Source: Holophagales bacterium UBA5704 (lineage in GTDB: Bacteria; Acidobacteriota; Thermoanaerobaculia; Multivoradales; UBA5704). Taken from it: DNA of 64,000 nucleotides. A program made the translations under genes and the position numbers. A model generated the notes under the pieces. The model was given only the letters and a program-made list of their open reading frames with translations. It was not told the origin of the DNA and did not search any database. This document shows positions 9,014 to 17,517 of the stretch, piece by piece (position 1 is the first letter of the stretch; each line of letters begins with the position of its first letter). The stretch spans positions 1-64,000 of the forward strand of contig DIHE01000174.1 in assembly GCA_002420005.1 (NCBI GenBank). Reading direction: 5' to 3'.

Positions 9014-10645
9014 TCAGATCTTCGACCAGCTGTCGAGGTTCACGTCGAGGCCGAGGACGCCGGCCAGCTCCCCCTTCTCATAGATCGGGGTGGCGGCCGT
9101 GAAGATGGGCTGTTCGGAAAGCAGCGAGATGAAGCGTGGGGTGAGGATGGGGTACCTCTCCTGCACCGCCGCCTTGTACCAGGGGCGCTCGTTGAAGCCT
9201 TCCCCGGAACGCACAGCCACCGGGATGCTGCGATCGCCGAGGATCTGGCGGTTCACCGCGATCGCCAGCTGGCCGCCCTTGCCGTCGTAGAAGTAGAGGC
9301 ATTCCACGAACTGCTGCTGATGGACCAGGTCGTCGAGCAGCCGCTCGATCGCCTCCCAGTTGCCGAGCCGCCGCCGTACCTCGCCGGACCACTGGTCGGC
9401 CAGGTGCTTGAGCGAATGGGGCGACGAGAGGTGGAACCGCTGGGCCAGCATCTGGATGATCAACCCGAGCTGGTTCAGACGGTCGGCCGTGTCGGAGAAC
9501 TGCTTGAGGCCGTCGGCCATGCGCTGCACCACGTGGCTCACTTCCTTCAGGGTGAGCACGACCTCGTCCGACGCGGCGTTCTGCTGCTGCGTGGCGAGGG
9601 AGATCTCGCGGGCCACCCGCGCGCTGTCTCCGGAGGCTTCGCGCAGCTCTTCGATGGCGTCGGCGGCGGCGCGCGCCCGTTCGAGCACCCGGGTCGCCTC
9701 CTTCTCCCCCTCCTCGGTGGCCACGACGGTGCCGCGGATCGAGCTGGCGAACTCGTCGAGCAGATTGCGCACCGAGTCGACCGACTCCTGCGAGCGTTGG
9801 GCGAGGCGGCGCACCTCCTCGGCCACCACCGAGAAGCGCTTGCCGTGATCCTTCGCGGCGGCGGCCTCGATGGCCGCGTTGAGCGACAGGATGTGGGTCT
9901 CCTGGGCGATGTCGGTGATCAGGTCGAGGACGCGATAGATCTCCTTGGAGCGGGTGCCGAGGATCTCGGCGCGGCTGGAGATCCCCTGGATCCGCTTGCG
10001 CGCCTCCTCGATCCCCTGCACCGCCTCCTCCACCGCCGCCTTGCCGAGGTTGCCGCTCTCCTCGGCGCGCTGCGCCAGCTCGGCCTGGGTGGCGGCGTTT
10101 TCGGCGATCTGCGAGGCGGTGCGCGCCAGCTCTTCCATGGCGGCCGTGATCTCCACCACCGACGCCGCCTGCTGCGAGGAACCGGAGGCGAGCTCCGAGG
10201 CGATCTCGTTCACCGCATTGGCCGCCGCGGCCACCTCGACCGAGCTGCCCTGGATCTGCTGCGCCAGCACGTCGAGCGCATTGGTGGAATGGGAGAAGGT
10301 CCCGGAGAGCCGGCCGGGAAGCTCCCGCGCGCGGTCGCTGCAATTCACCAGGTCGCCGGCGCGCAGGCGGTCGAGCGCCAGGATCAGCGACTTCTCGGCC
10401 CCGGCGTTGATCCTGGCGCTCTCGTCGACCCTCTCGTGCAGGAGCCGCTGGCCGCGGTAGACGAAGGAATAGCCCCAGAGGAGCACCCCGGCGAGCAGGA
10501 GGAACAGGTTGTACGGCCAACCGGGCACCCGGTCGTTCAGGGCCTGGTTGAGCAGCAGCAACAGAATGCCCGCCAGGGCGACTCCGGCCGCGATCCCCAC
10601 TCCGAGGAGCGAGGCGCTTTTCGAATCAGTGGCGTCCTTCGCCAT
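9014..10645 (-). CDS. Chemoreceptor (MCP) with C-terminal Cache-like domain
   Basis: The protein has 543 residues and starts at ATG 10645 with GAAGGAGAG upstream. Two membrane helices (about residues 12-35 and 45-62) are separated by only about ten residues, so there is no periplasmic sensor. A short HAMP-like stretch follows, then the coiled-coil signalling domain with its hairpin (SLNAAIEAAAAKDHG, FSVVAEEVRRLA). Beyond it, residues about 400-543 carry RPWYKAAV...GELAGVLGLDVNL, the pattern of PDC/Cache sensor domains, which normally sit outside the cell. Here it must be cytoplasmic. A second receptor with the same layout is at 11430-13088. The ligand is unknown. Confidence 0.9.
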   Translation of the reverse strand: MAKDATDSKSASLLGVGIAAGVALAGILLLLLNQALNDRVPGWPYNLFLLLAGVLLWGYSFVYRGQRLLHERVDESARINAGAEKSLILALDRLRAGDLVNCSDRARELPGRLSGTFSHSTNALDVLAQQIQGSSVEVAAAANAVNEIASELASGSSQQAASVVEITAAMEELARTASQIAENAATQAELAQRAEESGNLGKAAVEEAVQGIEEARKRIQGISSRAEILGTRSKEIYRVLDLITDIAQETHILSLNAAIEAAAAKDHGKRFSVVAEEVRRLAQRSQESVDSVRNLLDEFASSIRGTVVATEEGEKEATRVLERARAAADAIEELREASGDSARVAREISLATQQQNAASDEVVLTLKEVSHVVQRMADGLKQFSDTADRLNQLGLIIQMLAQRFHLSSPHSLKHLADQWSGEVRRRLGNWEAIERLLDDLVHQQQFVECLYFYDGKGGQLAIAVNRQILGDRSIPVAVRSGEGFNERPWYKAAVQERYPILTPRFISLLSEQPIFTAATPIYEKGELAGVLGLDVNLDSWSKI

Positions 10646-10967
10646 CGGCGATCTCTCCTTCGATTCCTTCGATGCACAGCGCCCGCGGCAACCGCCGCGG
10701 ATCGATGATCACCAGCGGCGCCTCCGCATGCACCGCGAGGCCTCCCGCCTTTTCGGGCCAGAAGCGCCGCAGCGCCGAAGAGACGGGCCACACCACCAGC
10801 TCCGGCACCACACCGACCACCTCGTCGACGCCGAGCGCGATGCCGCCGACCTCGAGATGGTAGCGGAGGCCCTGCCGGGTGAGCCGCCGCACGTCGCCGT
10901 TCGACACGCCCCACAGCACACCGTCGCTGCGCACCAGCAGATATCCCCGCTCCGCGACCGCGTTCAT
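10626..10967 (-). CDS. Short CheW-like coupling protein
   Basis: The 113-residue protein overlaps the CheW stop by 4 bases (ATGA) and the following MCP start by 20 bases. It has the strand-rich pattern of the CheW fold (GYLLVRSDGVLWGV, GIALGVDEVVGVVP, APLVIIDPRRL) but is about 40 residues shorter than a normal CheW, apparently missing part of one sub-barrel. Two CheW-type proteins are also found in the Wsp pathway (WspB, WspD). It could be a specialised adaptor for one of the two receptors or a reduced scaffold. The coding assignment is supported by the tight overlaps; the exact role is inferred. Confidence 0.7.
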   Translation of the reverse strand: MNAVAERGYLLVRSDGVLWGVSNGDVRRLTRQGLRYHLEVGGIALGVDEVVGVVPELVVWPVSSALRRFWPEKAGGLAVHAEAPLVIIDPRRLPRALCIEGIEGEIADGEGRH

Positions 10968-11419
10968 CCTTCGCCCCCCAGGGCCTCCAGGTTGACCACG
11001 CGGACCAGCGCGCCATCGACCAGGGCCTCCCCGAGGATGAAGCCCCCGTCGCCCGCCACCACCGAATGCAGATGCACCTCGGCGACCTCCAGCGCGGCGT
11101 CCGCCGCCAGGCCGACCAGCTCGCGCCGATCCTGCGGCCCGACCCAGACCACGATGGTGACCGGATAGGCCGCCTTGCCACCCGCGGGGGCGTTCACCAG
11201 GCGCGCCAGCTCGAGGACCGGCAGCGGCTCGCCGCCGAACTCGGCCAGCCCTTTGAGCTCATCGGTCGCACCCGGCAGCGGGTGCACCGTCAAGGCCCGC
11301 AACACCCGCCGCACCGAGCGCAGCGGCAACGCACAGACGTACTCCCCCGCCTGGACCAGCAGGTGGCTGCCGGCCGAGAGGCCGCGCCGGCGATGGCTCT
11401 CCGCTCCTGCCTCCGGCAT
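10964..11419 (-). CDS. cheW: Chemotaxis coupling protein CheW
   Basis: I place the start at ATG 11419 (151 residues), preceded by AGGGGCG and lying 10 bases after the upstream MCP stop; an ATG at 11455 would add 12 residues overlapping that MCP. The product shows a typical CheW: HLLVQAGEYVCALPLRSVRRVLR (first strands), HPLPGATDELKGLAEFGGEPLPVLEL (the conserved loop and strand), then a strand-rich second half. CheW links the MCP tip to CheA. The operon order is MCP, cheW, cheW-like, MCP, cheA, cheB. Confidence 0.9.
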   Translation of the reverse strand: MPEAGAESHRRRGLSAGSHLLVQAGEYVCALPLRSVRRVLRALTVHPLPGATDELKGLAEFGGEPLPVLELARLVNAPAGGKAAYPVTIVVWVGPQDRRELVGLAADAALEVAEVHLHSVVAGDGGFILGEALVDGALVRVVNLEALGGEG

Positions 11420-11429
11420 CCCCGCGCCC

Positions 11430-13088
11430 CTAGATCCGGGTCCAACCCGTGACATTGATGTCCACCCCGACGACGCCCAGGAACTGGCCGTCCCGGCCGA
11501 GGATCGGCGAGGCGACGGTGAACACCTTCTCGCCGTTGAACAAGGAATCGTACGGCGGCGTCAGCGCCGAGCGCTTCTCGCGCGACACGCTGCGGTACCA
11601 GGGGCGCTTGGTCATGTCGATCTCGCGCAGATTGAGCGCGATCTTGCTCCCGTCCCCCACACTGCGGTTGTAGGCGAGCGCCACGGTGTAGCCGGTGGTG
11701 TCCACGAAATAGCCCATCTGGAGGAACGGATACCCCTGCACCAGCTCGTCGAGCTGCGTCTCCAGCTCCGCCGAGCCGGCCTTCTGGAGCTTCTTCGCCA
11801 TCTCCTCCACCAGATTCTTGAGCGAACGGGGCGAGTCGAGATGGAACGACTGGGCGAGAAGCTGGATGGTCAGCCCGAGGTGGTTCAAACGGTCGGCGGT
11901 GGTCGACAGGTTCTTCAGGCCGCCGGTCATCCGCTGTACCACCAGGCTGACCTCGCGCAGCGTCATCACCACCTCGTCCGAGGCGGCGTTCTGCTGCTGG
12001 GTGGCGAGGGAGATCTGCTGCGAGACCCGCGACGTGTCTCCCGAGGCGAGGCGCAGCTCGGTGATCGCGGTCGAGGCGGCGCGCGAGCGCTCGAGCACCC
12101 GCCCGGCCTCCTTCATCCCTTCTTCGGTGGCCACGATGGTGGCACGGATCGAGCTCGAGAACTCGTCGAGCAGGCCGCGCACCGAATCGACCGATTCCTG
12201 CGAGCGATGGGCGAGATGGCGCACCTCCTCGGCGACCACCGAGAACCGCCGGCCGTCCGCCCCCGCCGCCACCGCCTCGATGGCGGCGTTGAGCGACAGG
12301 ATGTGGGTCTCCTGGGCGATCTCGGTGATCAGCTCGAGCACCCGGTAGATCTCCTTCGAGCGGGTCCCCAGGGCGTCGGCGCGCTGCGAGATGGCGGTGA
12401 TGCGCTTCTGCACCTCCTCGACTCCGGCGACCGCCTCGTCGACCGCCAACGCCCCCGCATCACCGTTCGCCTCGGCGCGCGCGGCCAGGCCGGCCTGCCG
12501 GGTGGCGTTCTCGGCGATCTGCGAGGCGGTGCGCGCCAGCTCTTCCATCGCGGCGGTGATCTCGACCACCGAAGCCGCCTGCTGGGACGAGCCGGAGGCG
12601 AGGTCGGAGGCGATCTGGTTGACCTCGTCGGCGGACGAGGCGACCTCGATCGAGCTGTTCTGGATCTCGGTGGCGAGCGCGCTCAGCGCGTCGCTCGCCG
12701 CGAGGAGAGCCCGCGACAGGCGATCCGGCAGCGCCTTGGCCTGCTGGTTCGAGCGCACCAGATCCCCCGCGCCGAGCTCCTCGAACGCGCCGATCAGCTT
12801 GCCTTCGAGGAGCCGCCATTGCGTCTGCGACTCGGGCAGCCGGCGCTCCAGCTGGCGGAAGAAGGGATAGACCTGCGTCCCATAAAGGGCGATGCCGGCG
12901 ACCGCGATGGCGGCGAAGACCCAGGCCGGCCAGGGCGGCGCCCCGGAAGACCCGGGGAGAAACAGCAGGAAACCGAAGACGGTGAGTCCCACGATCACGA
13001 CCCAGCCGACCAGAGCGTTGTCGGTGAACCGGGTCGCCCACTCGGGCAACGGGCGCTCTCCGGTGCGAGCCGTCGACTCTGGATCCAT
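11430..13088 (-). CDS. Chemoreceptor (MCP) with C-terminal Cache-like domain, first gene of the operon
   Basis: The protein has 552 residues from ATG 13088, with GGAGAGAGAGGA just upstream; the frame continues to 13277 but lacks a better start. Two membrane helices (about residues 28-46 and 58-77) flank a very short loop. The signalling domain contains SLNAAIEAVAAGADG and FSVVAEEVRHLAHRS. The C-terminal 140 residues contain KRPWYRSV and GQFLGVVGVDINVTGW, a Cache-like signature. It is a close paralog of the receptor at 9014-10645, particularly in the signalling hairpin. Both should sense a cytoplasmic or membrane-proximal cue. A sigma70-type promoter lies 38 bases upstream of the start. Confidence 0.91.
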   Translation of the reverse strand: MDPESTARTGERPLPEWATRFTDNALVGWVVIVGLTVFGFLLFLPGSSGAPPWPAWVFAAIAVAGIALYGTQVYPFFRQLERRLPESQTQWRLLEGKLIGAFEELGAGDLVRSNQQAKALPDRLSRALLAASDALSALATEIQNSSIEVASSADEVNQIASDLASGSSQQAASVVEITAAMEELARTASQIAENATRQAGLAARAEANGDAGALAVDEAVAGVEEVQKRITAISQRADALGTRSKEIYRVLELITEIAQETHILSLNAAIEAVAAGADGRRFSVVAEEVRHLAHRSQESVDSVRGLLDEFSSSIRATIVATEEGMKEAGRVLERSRAASTAITELRLASGDTSRVSQQISLATQQQNAASDEVVMTLREVSLVVQRMTGGLKNLSTTADRLNHLGLTIQLLAQSFHLDSPRSLKNLVEEMAKKLQKAGSAELETQLDELVQGYPFLQMGYFVDTTGYTVALAYNRSVGDGSKIALNLREIDMTKRPWYRSVSREKRSALTPPYDSLFNGEKVFTVASPILGRDGQFLGVVGVDINVTGWTRI

Positions 13089-13125
13089 TCCTCTCTCTCC
13101 TTTCGCGGAACTTTGCGTGCGTCGT

Positions 13126-13154
13126 AGAATAGGGGAATCGCCCCGGCCGGGCAA
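13126..13154 (-). promoter_or_regulatory. Predicted sigma70 promoter of the chemosensory operon
   Basis: Read on the minus strand: TTGCCC, 17 bases, TATTCT. The spacer contains the small dyad GGGGCGATTCCCC, which could be an operator. The -10 is the same as that proposed for tRNA-Pro. Confidence 0.6.
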
Positions 13155-13215
13155 GCACGAAGGTCGTGCGGCCGGCGCGCCCTTACCCGCGCTGCGCACA
13201 AACTGAGCGTCCCCC

Positions 13216-13245
13216 TTTACCCGTCCCACGGCACTTTGATATATT
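13216..13245 (+). promoter_or_regulatory. Possible promoter of the FadL gene
   Basis: TTTACC, 18 bases, TATATT on the plus strand, in the only AT-rich patch before the gene. It would give a leader of about 115 bases, long enough for regulation. Weak -35. Confidence 0.4.
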
Positions 13246-13369
13246 CCCCCCAACGAGCTTCTTGCTTCTTGCGTCAAGTGCTTGTCCAGGCGTCAGCTCG
13301 CGCCGCTGCGCCCCGGGTGTGCCTCGGGGGCACTTTCACGATCAGGGAAGCTGATCCAGGGAGGATCTC

Positions 13370-14632
13370 ATGCAGCACCGTATGCTTCGCGGTTTCGCTC
13401 TCTTCGCCGCGGTCCTGCTGGCCACCACGCCGGCCTGGGCCGGCAACGGGCACCAGCTCCACGGCGTCGGCGCCGTCAACAGCTCCATGGGGGGTGCCGG
13501 TGTCGCCCTGCCCAACGACGCCCTCGGCGCCTTGGCGCTCAACCCGGCCCTGTTGACGCAGCTCGACGGCAACAAGATGGAGTTCAGCGCCGAGTACGCC
13601 ACTCCCACCAACGCTTTCGAGAGCCAGATCGGGCCGTTCGCCGGCCGCACCGAGGAGGCGGGCGACTCGTCCCTCATCCCGGCGTTCGGGTTCACCCTCC
13701 ACAAGCCGGGCTCCAACCGGGCTTTCGGCGTCGGCTTTCTCGGCCTCGCCGGCTTCGGGGCGGACTACCCGCAGACCGCCACCAACCCCCTGAGCGCGCC
13801 TCAGCCCGTGGGCTTCGGCCGGATCTACTCGAGCTACACCTACCTCAAGGTGCCGATCACCTTCGCCTACCAGGTGACGCCCAACCTCTCGGTGGGAGCT
13901 TCGTTCAACGCCGCCCGTGCGACCTTGGCCGCCGACCCGGCGGGCTTCGCCACCCCGGACTGCTCGAGCCCCACGAACTGCGTCTTTCCCGGCGTCCACG
14001 CGGACAACGCCTGGGGCTTCGGCGCCACCGCCGGAGTGCTCTGGAAGGCCACTCCCAACCTCAATTTCGGCCTCTCCTACTCCTCGGAGCAGGAATTCGA
14101 GGACTTCGAGTGGCACACCACCGTGAACAATCCGACGCTTCCCACCTATGGCAGGGACCGCACCGTCACGCTGCAGCTCAACTCACCCGCCCAGCTCGCC
14201 GCCGGCATCGGCTACCGCCCGACCGGCAAGCTGGCCATCGCGTTCGACGCCAAGCAGGTCTTCTATGAGGACGCCGAGGGGTTCAAGGACGTCCTCGGCC
14301 TGCGCAACATCAACGTCTACGCCCTGGGCATCCAGTACCAGGCCACGCCCAACCTGGCCCTGCGTCTCGGCGGCAACCACAGCGACAGCGCGGTCGAGAG
14401 CGACCGGGTCTTCTTCACCGTCCCCGTACCGGCGGTCTTCGAGGACCATCTCACGGCCGGCTTGGGCGTCCGCGTCTCGTCGAGCCTGGTGGTGAACCTC
14501 GGCTACTACCGCATCTTCGAGAACCGGGTCAGCGGCCCGATCGTCTCACCCGCCGGCCCGGTTCCGGGGACCCGCGTGACGACCGAAATGGCGATGGACT
14601 CCTACCTCGCCACCTTCTCGTTCGACCTGTGA
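13370..14632 (+). CDS. fadL: Outer-membrane FadL/TodX/OmpP1-family transport porin
   Basis: The 420-residue protein starts at ATG with GGGAGGA upstream. A signal peptide ending in AWA (cleavage near residue 25) precedes the plug region GNGHQLHGVGAVNSSMGGAGVAL; the following NPALL matches the FadL-family NPA motif. The rest is alternating hydrophobic beta strands rich in Gly/Asn/Tyr, ending with the C-terminal aromatic FSFDL typical of outer-membrane barrels. The family takes up long-chain fatty acids or other hydrophobic compounds. The acyl-CoA ligase and FadB/J-type genes 1-3 kb downstream support fatty acids as substrate. A clear terminator follows, so it is probably transcribed alone. Confidence 0.9.
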   Translation: MQHRMLRGFALFAAVLLATTPAWAGNGHQLHGVGAVNSSMGGAGVALPNDALGALALNPALLTQLDGNKMEFSAEYATPTNAFESQIGPFAGRTEEAGDSSLIPAFGFTLHKPGSNRAFGVGFLGLAGFGADYPQTATNPLSAPQPVGFGRIYSSYTYLKVPITFAYQVTPNLSVGASFNAARATLAADPAGFATPDCSSPTNCVFPGVHADNAWGFGATAGVLWKATPNLNFGLSYSSEQEFEDFEWHTTVNNPTLPTYGRDRTVTLQLNSPAQLAAGIGYRPTGKLAIAFDAKQVFYEDAEGFKDVLGLRNINVYALGIQYQATPNLALRLGGNHSDSAVESDRVFFTVPVPAVFEDHLTAGLGVRVSSSLVVNLGYYRIFENRVSGPIVSPAGPVPGTRVTTEMAMDSYLATFSFDL

Positions 14633-14654
14633 TCGGCTGAGCCCCTCTGACCCG

Positions 14655-14687
14655 CCCCTCCTCCCCGGCCGGAGGAGGGGTTCTCTT
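14655..14687 (+). terminator. Rho-independent terminator after the FadL gene
   Basis: CCCCTCCTCC (14655-14664) pairs perfectly with GGAGGAGGGG (14671-14680) around a CCGGCC loop, followed by TTCTCTT. The stem is strong and the T-tract short. Confidence 0.75.
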
Positions 14688-14806
14688 CACGTCCCCCAAA
14701 ATTCCTGTCCCCTTCTTGGCGCACAGGCGCACTTAGGAGACAAAGCGACTCGCCGCAGCCCCGGCGGATCGCCCATCTCTTGACCTGTCTCATGGAGGGG
14801 ACGACG

Positions 14807-15214
14807 ATGCACCGGATTGAAGAGACGAAGTACGGCTACAAGCTGATCCTGGAAGGTTTCCTGCAGCGCGAAGAGGTCAACCAGCTCCTCACATCGATGA
14901 AGACCAAGATCCGGCCGCGCGAGAAGGGCGAGACCTTCCCTCTGCTCCTCGACATGCGCAAGTCGAACGCGTTCCCCTCGGACGCCCGCGAGATCCTCAA
15001 GCAGTGCCTCCTGTTCTGCAAAGAGTCCGGGATGCAAAGGAACGCCGTCATCCTGGCGAGCGCCATCGCGACGCTCCAGGCGCGCCGCATCGCCAAGGAG
15101 ACCGGCATCGACCGCTGGGCCCGGTACATCGACGCCTCCAGCCGCCCCAACGACTGGGAGAAGGCCGCCGTCGACTGGCTCACCCGCGGCGTCGAGCCCG
15201 AGATCACCCACTGA
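14807..15214 (+). CDS. STAS/SEC14-like small cytosolic protein (second copy)
   Basis: The protein has 135 residues from ATG 14807, with GGAGGGG eight bases upstream; a TTG at 14780 is possible but less likely. There is no signal peptide. Strand/helix alternation with LILEGFL, FPLLLDMRKS, a central helix holding two Cys (QCLLFCKESG) and the C-terminal RYIDASSRPNDWEKAAVDWL are typical of the SpoIIAA-like STAS/SEC14 group. It shares overall length and ending with the protein at 5384-5821 but is clearly diverged. Role unknown. Confidence 0.65.
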   Translation: MHRIEETKYGYKLILEGFLQREEVNQLLTSMKTKIRPREKGETFPLLLDMRKSNAFPSDAREILKQCLLFCKESGMQRNAVILASAIATLQARRIAKETGIDRWARYIDASSRPNDWEKAAVDWLTRGVEPEITH

Positions 15215-15228
15215 GGTCCTGAACCGAT

Positions 15229-15256
15229 CCGCGAGCCGGCGGGGAACGGCTCGCGG
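15229..15256. repeat. 10-bp perfect hairpin after the STAS-like gene
   Basis: CCGCGAGCCG (15229-15238) and CGGCTCGCGG (15247-15256) form a perfect stem with an 8-base loop, 14 bases after the stop codon. No T-run follows, so it may block 3' exonucleases or end transcription with Rho. Confidence 0.55.
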
Positions 15257-15270
15257 TCCCACCGGGCGCA

Positions 15271-15335
15271 GGCGCTCGGGGGCACCGCCCTGGCTTCTCG
15301 GAGGAGAGTCACGGCGACAGCCGCCCCCGAGCGCC
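15271..15335. repeat. 13-bp perfect inverted repeat with 39-base loop
   Basis: GGCGCTCGGGGGC (15271-15283) is exactly complementary to GCCCCCGAGCGCC (15323-15335). The element lies in a gap without a convincing protein gene, between the STAS-like gene and the tRNA. The loop contains CGGAGGAGAG. It could be a small structured RNA. Bases 15336-15425 show nothing further. Confidence 0.5.
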
Positions 15336-15425
15336 CGGCTCAGGGACAACGATGCCCCAGCCTGCCTTCTCCCACTTCTCTTTGCCGACGGGTTCCAGAG
15401 ATCGATCAGACTGCTGCGGGATGGA

Positions 15426-15502
<77 letters not shown>

Positions 15503-15540
15503 ATTCAAGGGCGAGGAACGAGGTCCTCGCGAGAGGGCAG

Positions 15541-15569
15541 AGAATACTTGCCCTCCGTGGCGGCGTCAA
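15541..15569 (-). promoter_or_regulatory. Predicted promoter of tRNA-Pro
   Basis: On the minus strand: TTGACG, 17 bases, TATTCT. Transcription would start near 15534, giving a 5' leader of about 30 bases. Close to consensus. Confidence 0.7.
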
Positions 15570-15647
15570 GGGGTGAAATCCCACCCGTTCGCCCGGGCGC
15601 CCCCACGCCCCCGGGCGGCCCGCCCGGAGGGCCGCTTCTGCTTGGGA

Positions 15648-15653
15648 TACAAT
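15648..15653 (+). promoter_or_regulatory. Possible -10 element (TACAAT) of the acyl-CoA ligase operon
   Basis: TACAAT lies 29 bases before the ATG at 15683; no good -35 is visible, only GC-rich dyads at about 15590-15640. Confidence 0.4.
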
Positions 15654-15682
15654 GCGGTCTCTGACATGCGGAGGAGGGAACC

Positions 15683-17485
15683 ATGGCTGTGACAACCCTG
15701 ACGGATCTGTTCTTGACCAAGGTGGCCAATGCGGGCAAACCCGACTGCCTCCTCCACAAGGTGGACGGCACCTACCGGCCGGTCTCCACCCAGGAGCTGG
15801 TCGATCGGGTGCGCCAGCTGGCCAAGGCGCTCGCCGGGCTCGGCGTCCGGCGCGGCGACCGCGTGGCCCTGATGGCGGAGAACGGGCCCCACTGGCCCAC
15901 GGTCGACTTCGCCACCCTGTGCAGCGCCGCGGTGCTGGTGCCCATCTACCCGACGCTGCTCCCCGAGCAGGCGGCCTACATCGCCAACGACTGCGGCGCC
16001 CGGGTGGTGTTCGTCGAGACGGTCAAGCACCTCCAGGGATTCCTGGAGCAGAGCGCGACGATGCCGGAGGTCCGCCACCTCGTCCTGATCAAGGGCGAGG
16101 CGCCGGCCGGCGACCCGCGGGTGACGACGCTCGCGGCCCTCCTCGCCGGCGCGGGCGACGTCGACGTCGCCGCCTTCGAGGAGACGGCGCGCTCGGTGCA
16201 GCCGGAGGACCTCGCCACGTTCGTCTATACGAGCGGCACCACCGGCCAGCCCAAAGGGGTCGTGCTGAGCCACCGCAACATCGTCTCGAACGTGGTCGGC
16301 GCCATGCAGGCGCTGCCGCTCGAAGGCAGCTTCACCGCCCTCTCCTTCCTCCCGCTGTCCCACTCGTTCGAGCGGACGGTGGACTACTGCTATTTCCACC
16401 AGGGCTGCCGCATCGCCTACGCCGAATCGGTGGCGACCGTGGCGCAGAACCTCCAGGAGGTCAAGCCGGAGGTCTTCGTCTCGGTGCCGCGGGTCTATGA
16501 AAAGGTCCTCTCGCGGGTCCAGGAGAACGTGGCCTCGGCGCCGCCGATCCGCCAGAAGATCTTCGCCTGGGCGGTGGGCGTGGGGCGCGAGGCGCTTCCC
16601 TGGCGCCTGAAGAACCAGAGCCCGCCGGGCTTCCTCGGGCTGAAGCTCGCCCTCGCCGACAAGCTGGTGTTCGGCAAGATCCAGGATCGCCTCGGCGGCA
16701 AGTTCCGCTATGCCCTCTCCGGCGGCGCGCCGCTGTCGCGCGACGTCGCCGAGTTCTTCTGGGGGGCCGGCATCCAGATCTTCGAAGGCTATGGCCTGTC
16801 CGAGACCGCGCCGGTCCTCTCGGTCAACACGCCGAGCCACGTCAAGCTGGGGACCGTCGGCCGTGCCCTCCCGGGCGTCACCCTGCGCATCGCCGAGGAC
16901 GGCGAGATCCTGGCCCAGGGTCCCAACATCATGAGCGGCTACTGGAACCTGCCGGATGCCACCGCCGAGGTGATCGACGGGGCGGGATGGTTCCACACCG
17001 GCGACATCGGCGAGATCGACGGCGAAGGCTTCCTGCGCATCACCGACCGCAAGAAGGAGCTGATCATCAACGCCTACGGCAAGAACGTGGCGCCGGCGCC
17101 GATCGAGAACGCGCTCAAGGCGAGCCGCTTCATCGGCCAGGCGGTGGTGATCGGCGACCGGCGCAAGTTCCTCTCGGCCCTGCTGGTGCCCGATTTCGAG
17201 GTGCTGAAGCCGTGGGCCGAGAAGCTGGGCCTCGGCACCGGCGACGTCCCGGCCCTGCTGCGCGACCCGCGGGTGCGCGCCCTGATCAGCCAGGAGGTCG
17301 ATGCGGTCAACACGCGCCTCGCCAGCTTCGAGAAGATCGTGGCCTGGGAGCTTCTCCCCAACGAGCTCACCCTGGAGACCGGCGAGCTGACGCCGACGCA
17401 GAAGGTGAAGCGCCGGGTCATCAACCAGAAGTACGGCGACGTCATCGAGCGCCTTTACACCGCGGCGGACGCGCACGCGGGTTGA
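15683..17485 (+). CDS. fadD: Long-chain acyl-CoA synthetase (AMP-forming)
   Basis: The 600-residue protein starts at ATG with GGAGGAGGG upstream. It shows the adenylate-forming motifs in order: A3 YTSGTTGQPKGVVLSH, A5 GYGLSETAP, A7/A8 WFHTGDIGEIDGEG and ITDRKKELI, and the C-terminal region YGKNVAPAPIENALK. This large subtype with an ITDRKKELI motif is the long-chain FadD15/FAA1-like group. It activates fatty acids with ATP and CoA at the inner face of the membrane. The FadB/J-type gene starts 32 bases downstream, so they form an operon, and the porin gene is upstream. Use in degradation rather than lipid synthesis is inferred from this pairing. Confidence 0.93.
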   Translation: MAVTTLTDLFLTKVANAGKPDCLLHKVDGTYRPVSTQELVDRVRQLAKALAGLGVRRGDRVALMAENGPHWPTVDFATLCSAAVLVPIYPTLLPEQAAYIANDCGARVVFVETVKHLQGFLEQSATMPEVRHLVLIKGEAPAGDPRVTTLAALLAGAGDVDVAAFEETARSVQPEDLATFVYTSGTTGQPKGVVLSHRNIVSNVVGAMQALPLEGSFTALSFLPLSHSFERTVDYCYFHQGCRIAYAESVATVAQNLQEVKPEVFVSVPRVYEKVLSRVQENVASAPPIRQKIFAWAVGVGREALPWRLKNQSPPGFLGLKLALADKLVFGKIQDRLGGKFRYALSGGAPLSRDVAEFFWGAGIQIFEGYGLSETAPVLSVNTPSHVKLGTVGRALPGVTLRIAEDGEILAQGPNIMSGYWNLPDATAEVIDGAGWFHTGDIGEIDGEGFLRITDRKKELIINAYGKNVAPAPIENALKASRFIGQAVVIGDRRKFLSALLVPDFEVLKPWAEKLGLGTGDVPALLRDPRVRALISQEVDAVNTRLASFEKIVAWELLPNELTLETGELTPTQKVKRRVINQKYGDVIERLYTAADAHAG

Positions 17486-17517
17486 GCGGCCGCCGCGCGC
17501 CAGGGGACCAACGAGCC

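Noticed and set aside
10626..10967. CheW-like gene as a pseudogene
   Set aside because: It is short, but the frame is intact and tightly overlaps both neighbours, so I keep it as a gene.
15216..15425. Riboswitch in the gap before tRNA-Pro
   Set aside because: No gene lies downstream in a suitable orientation and distance; the tRNA is on the opposite strand.
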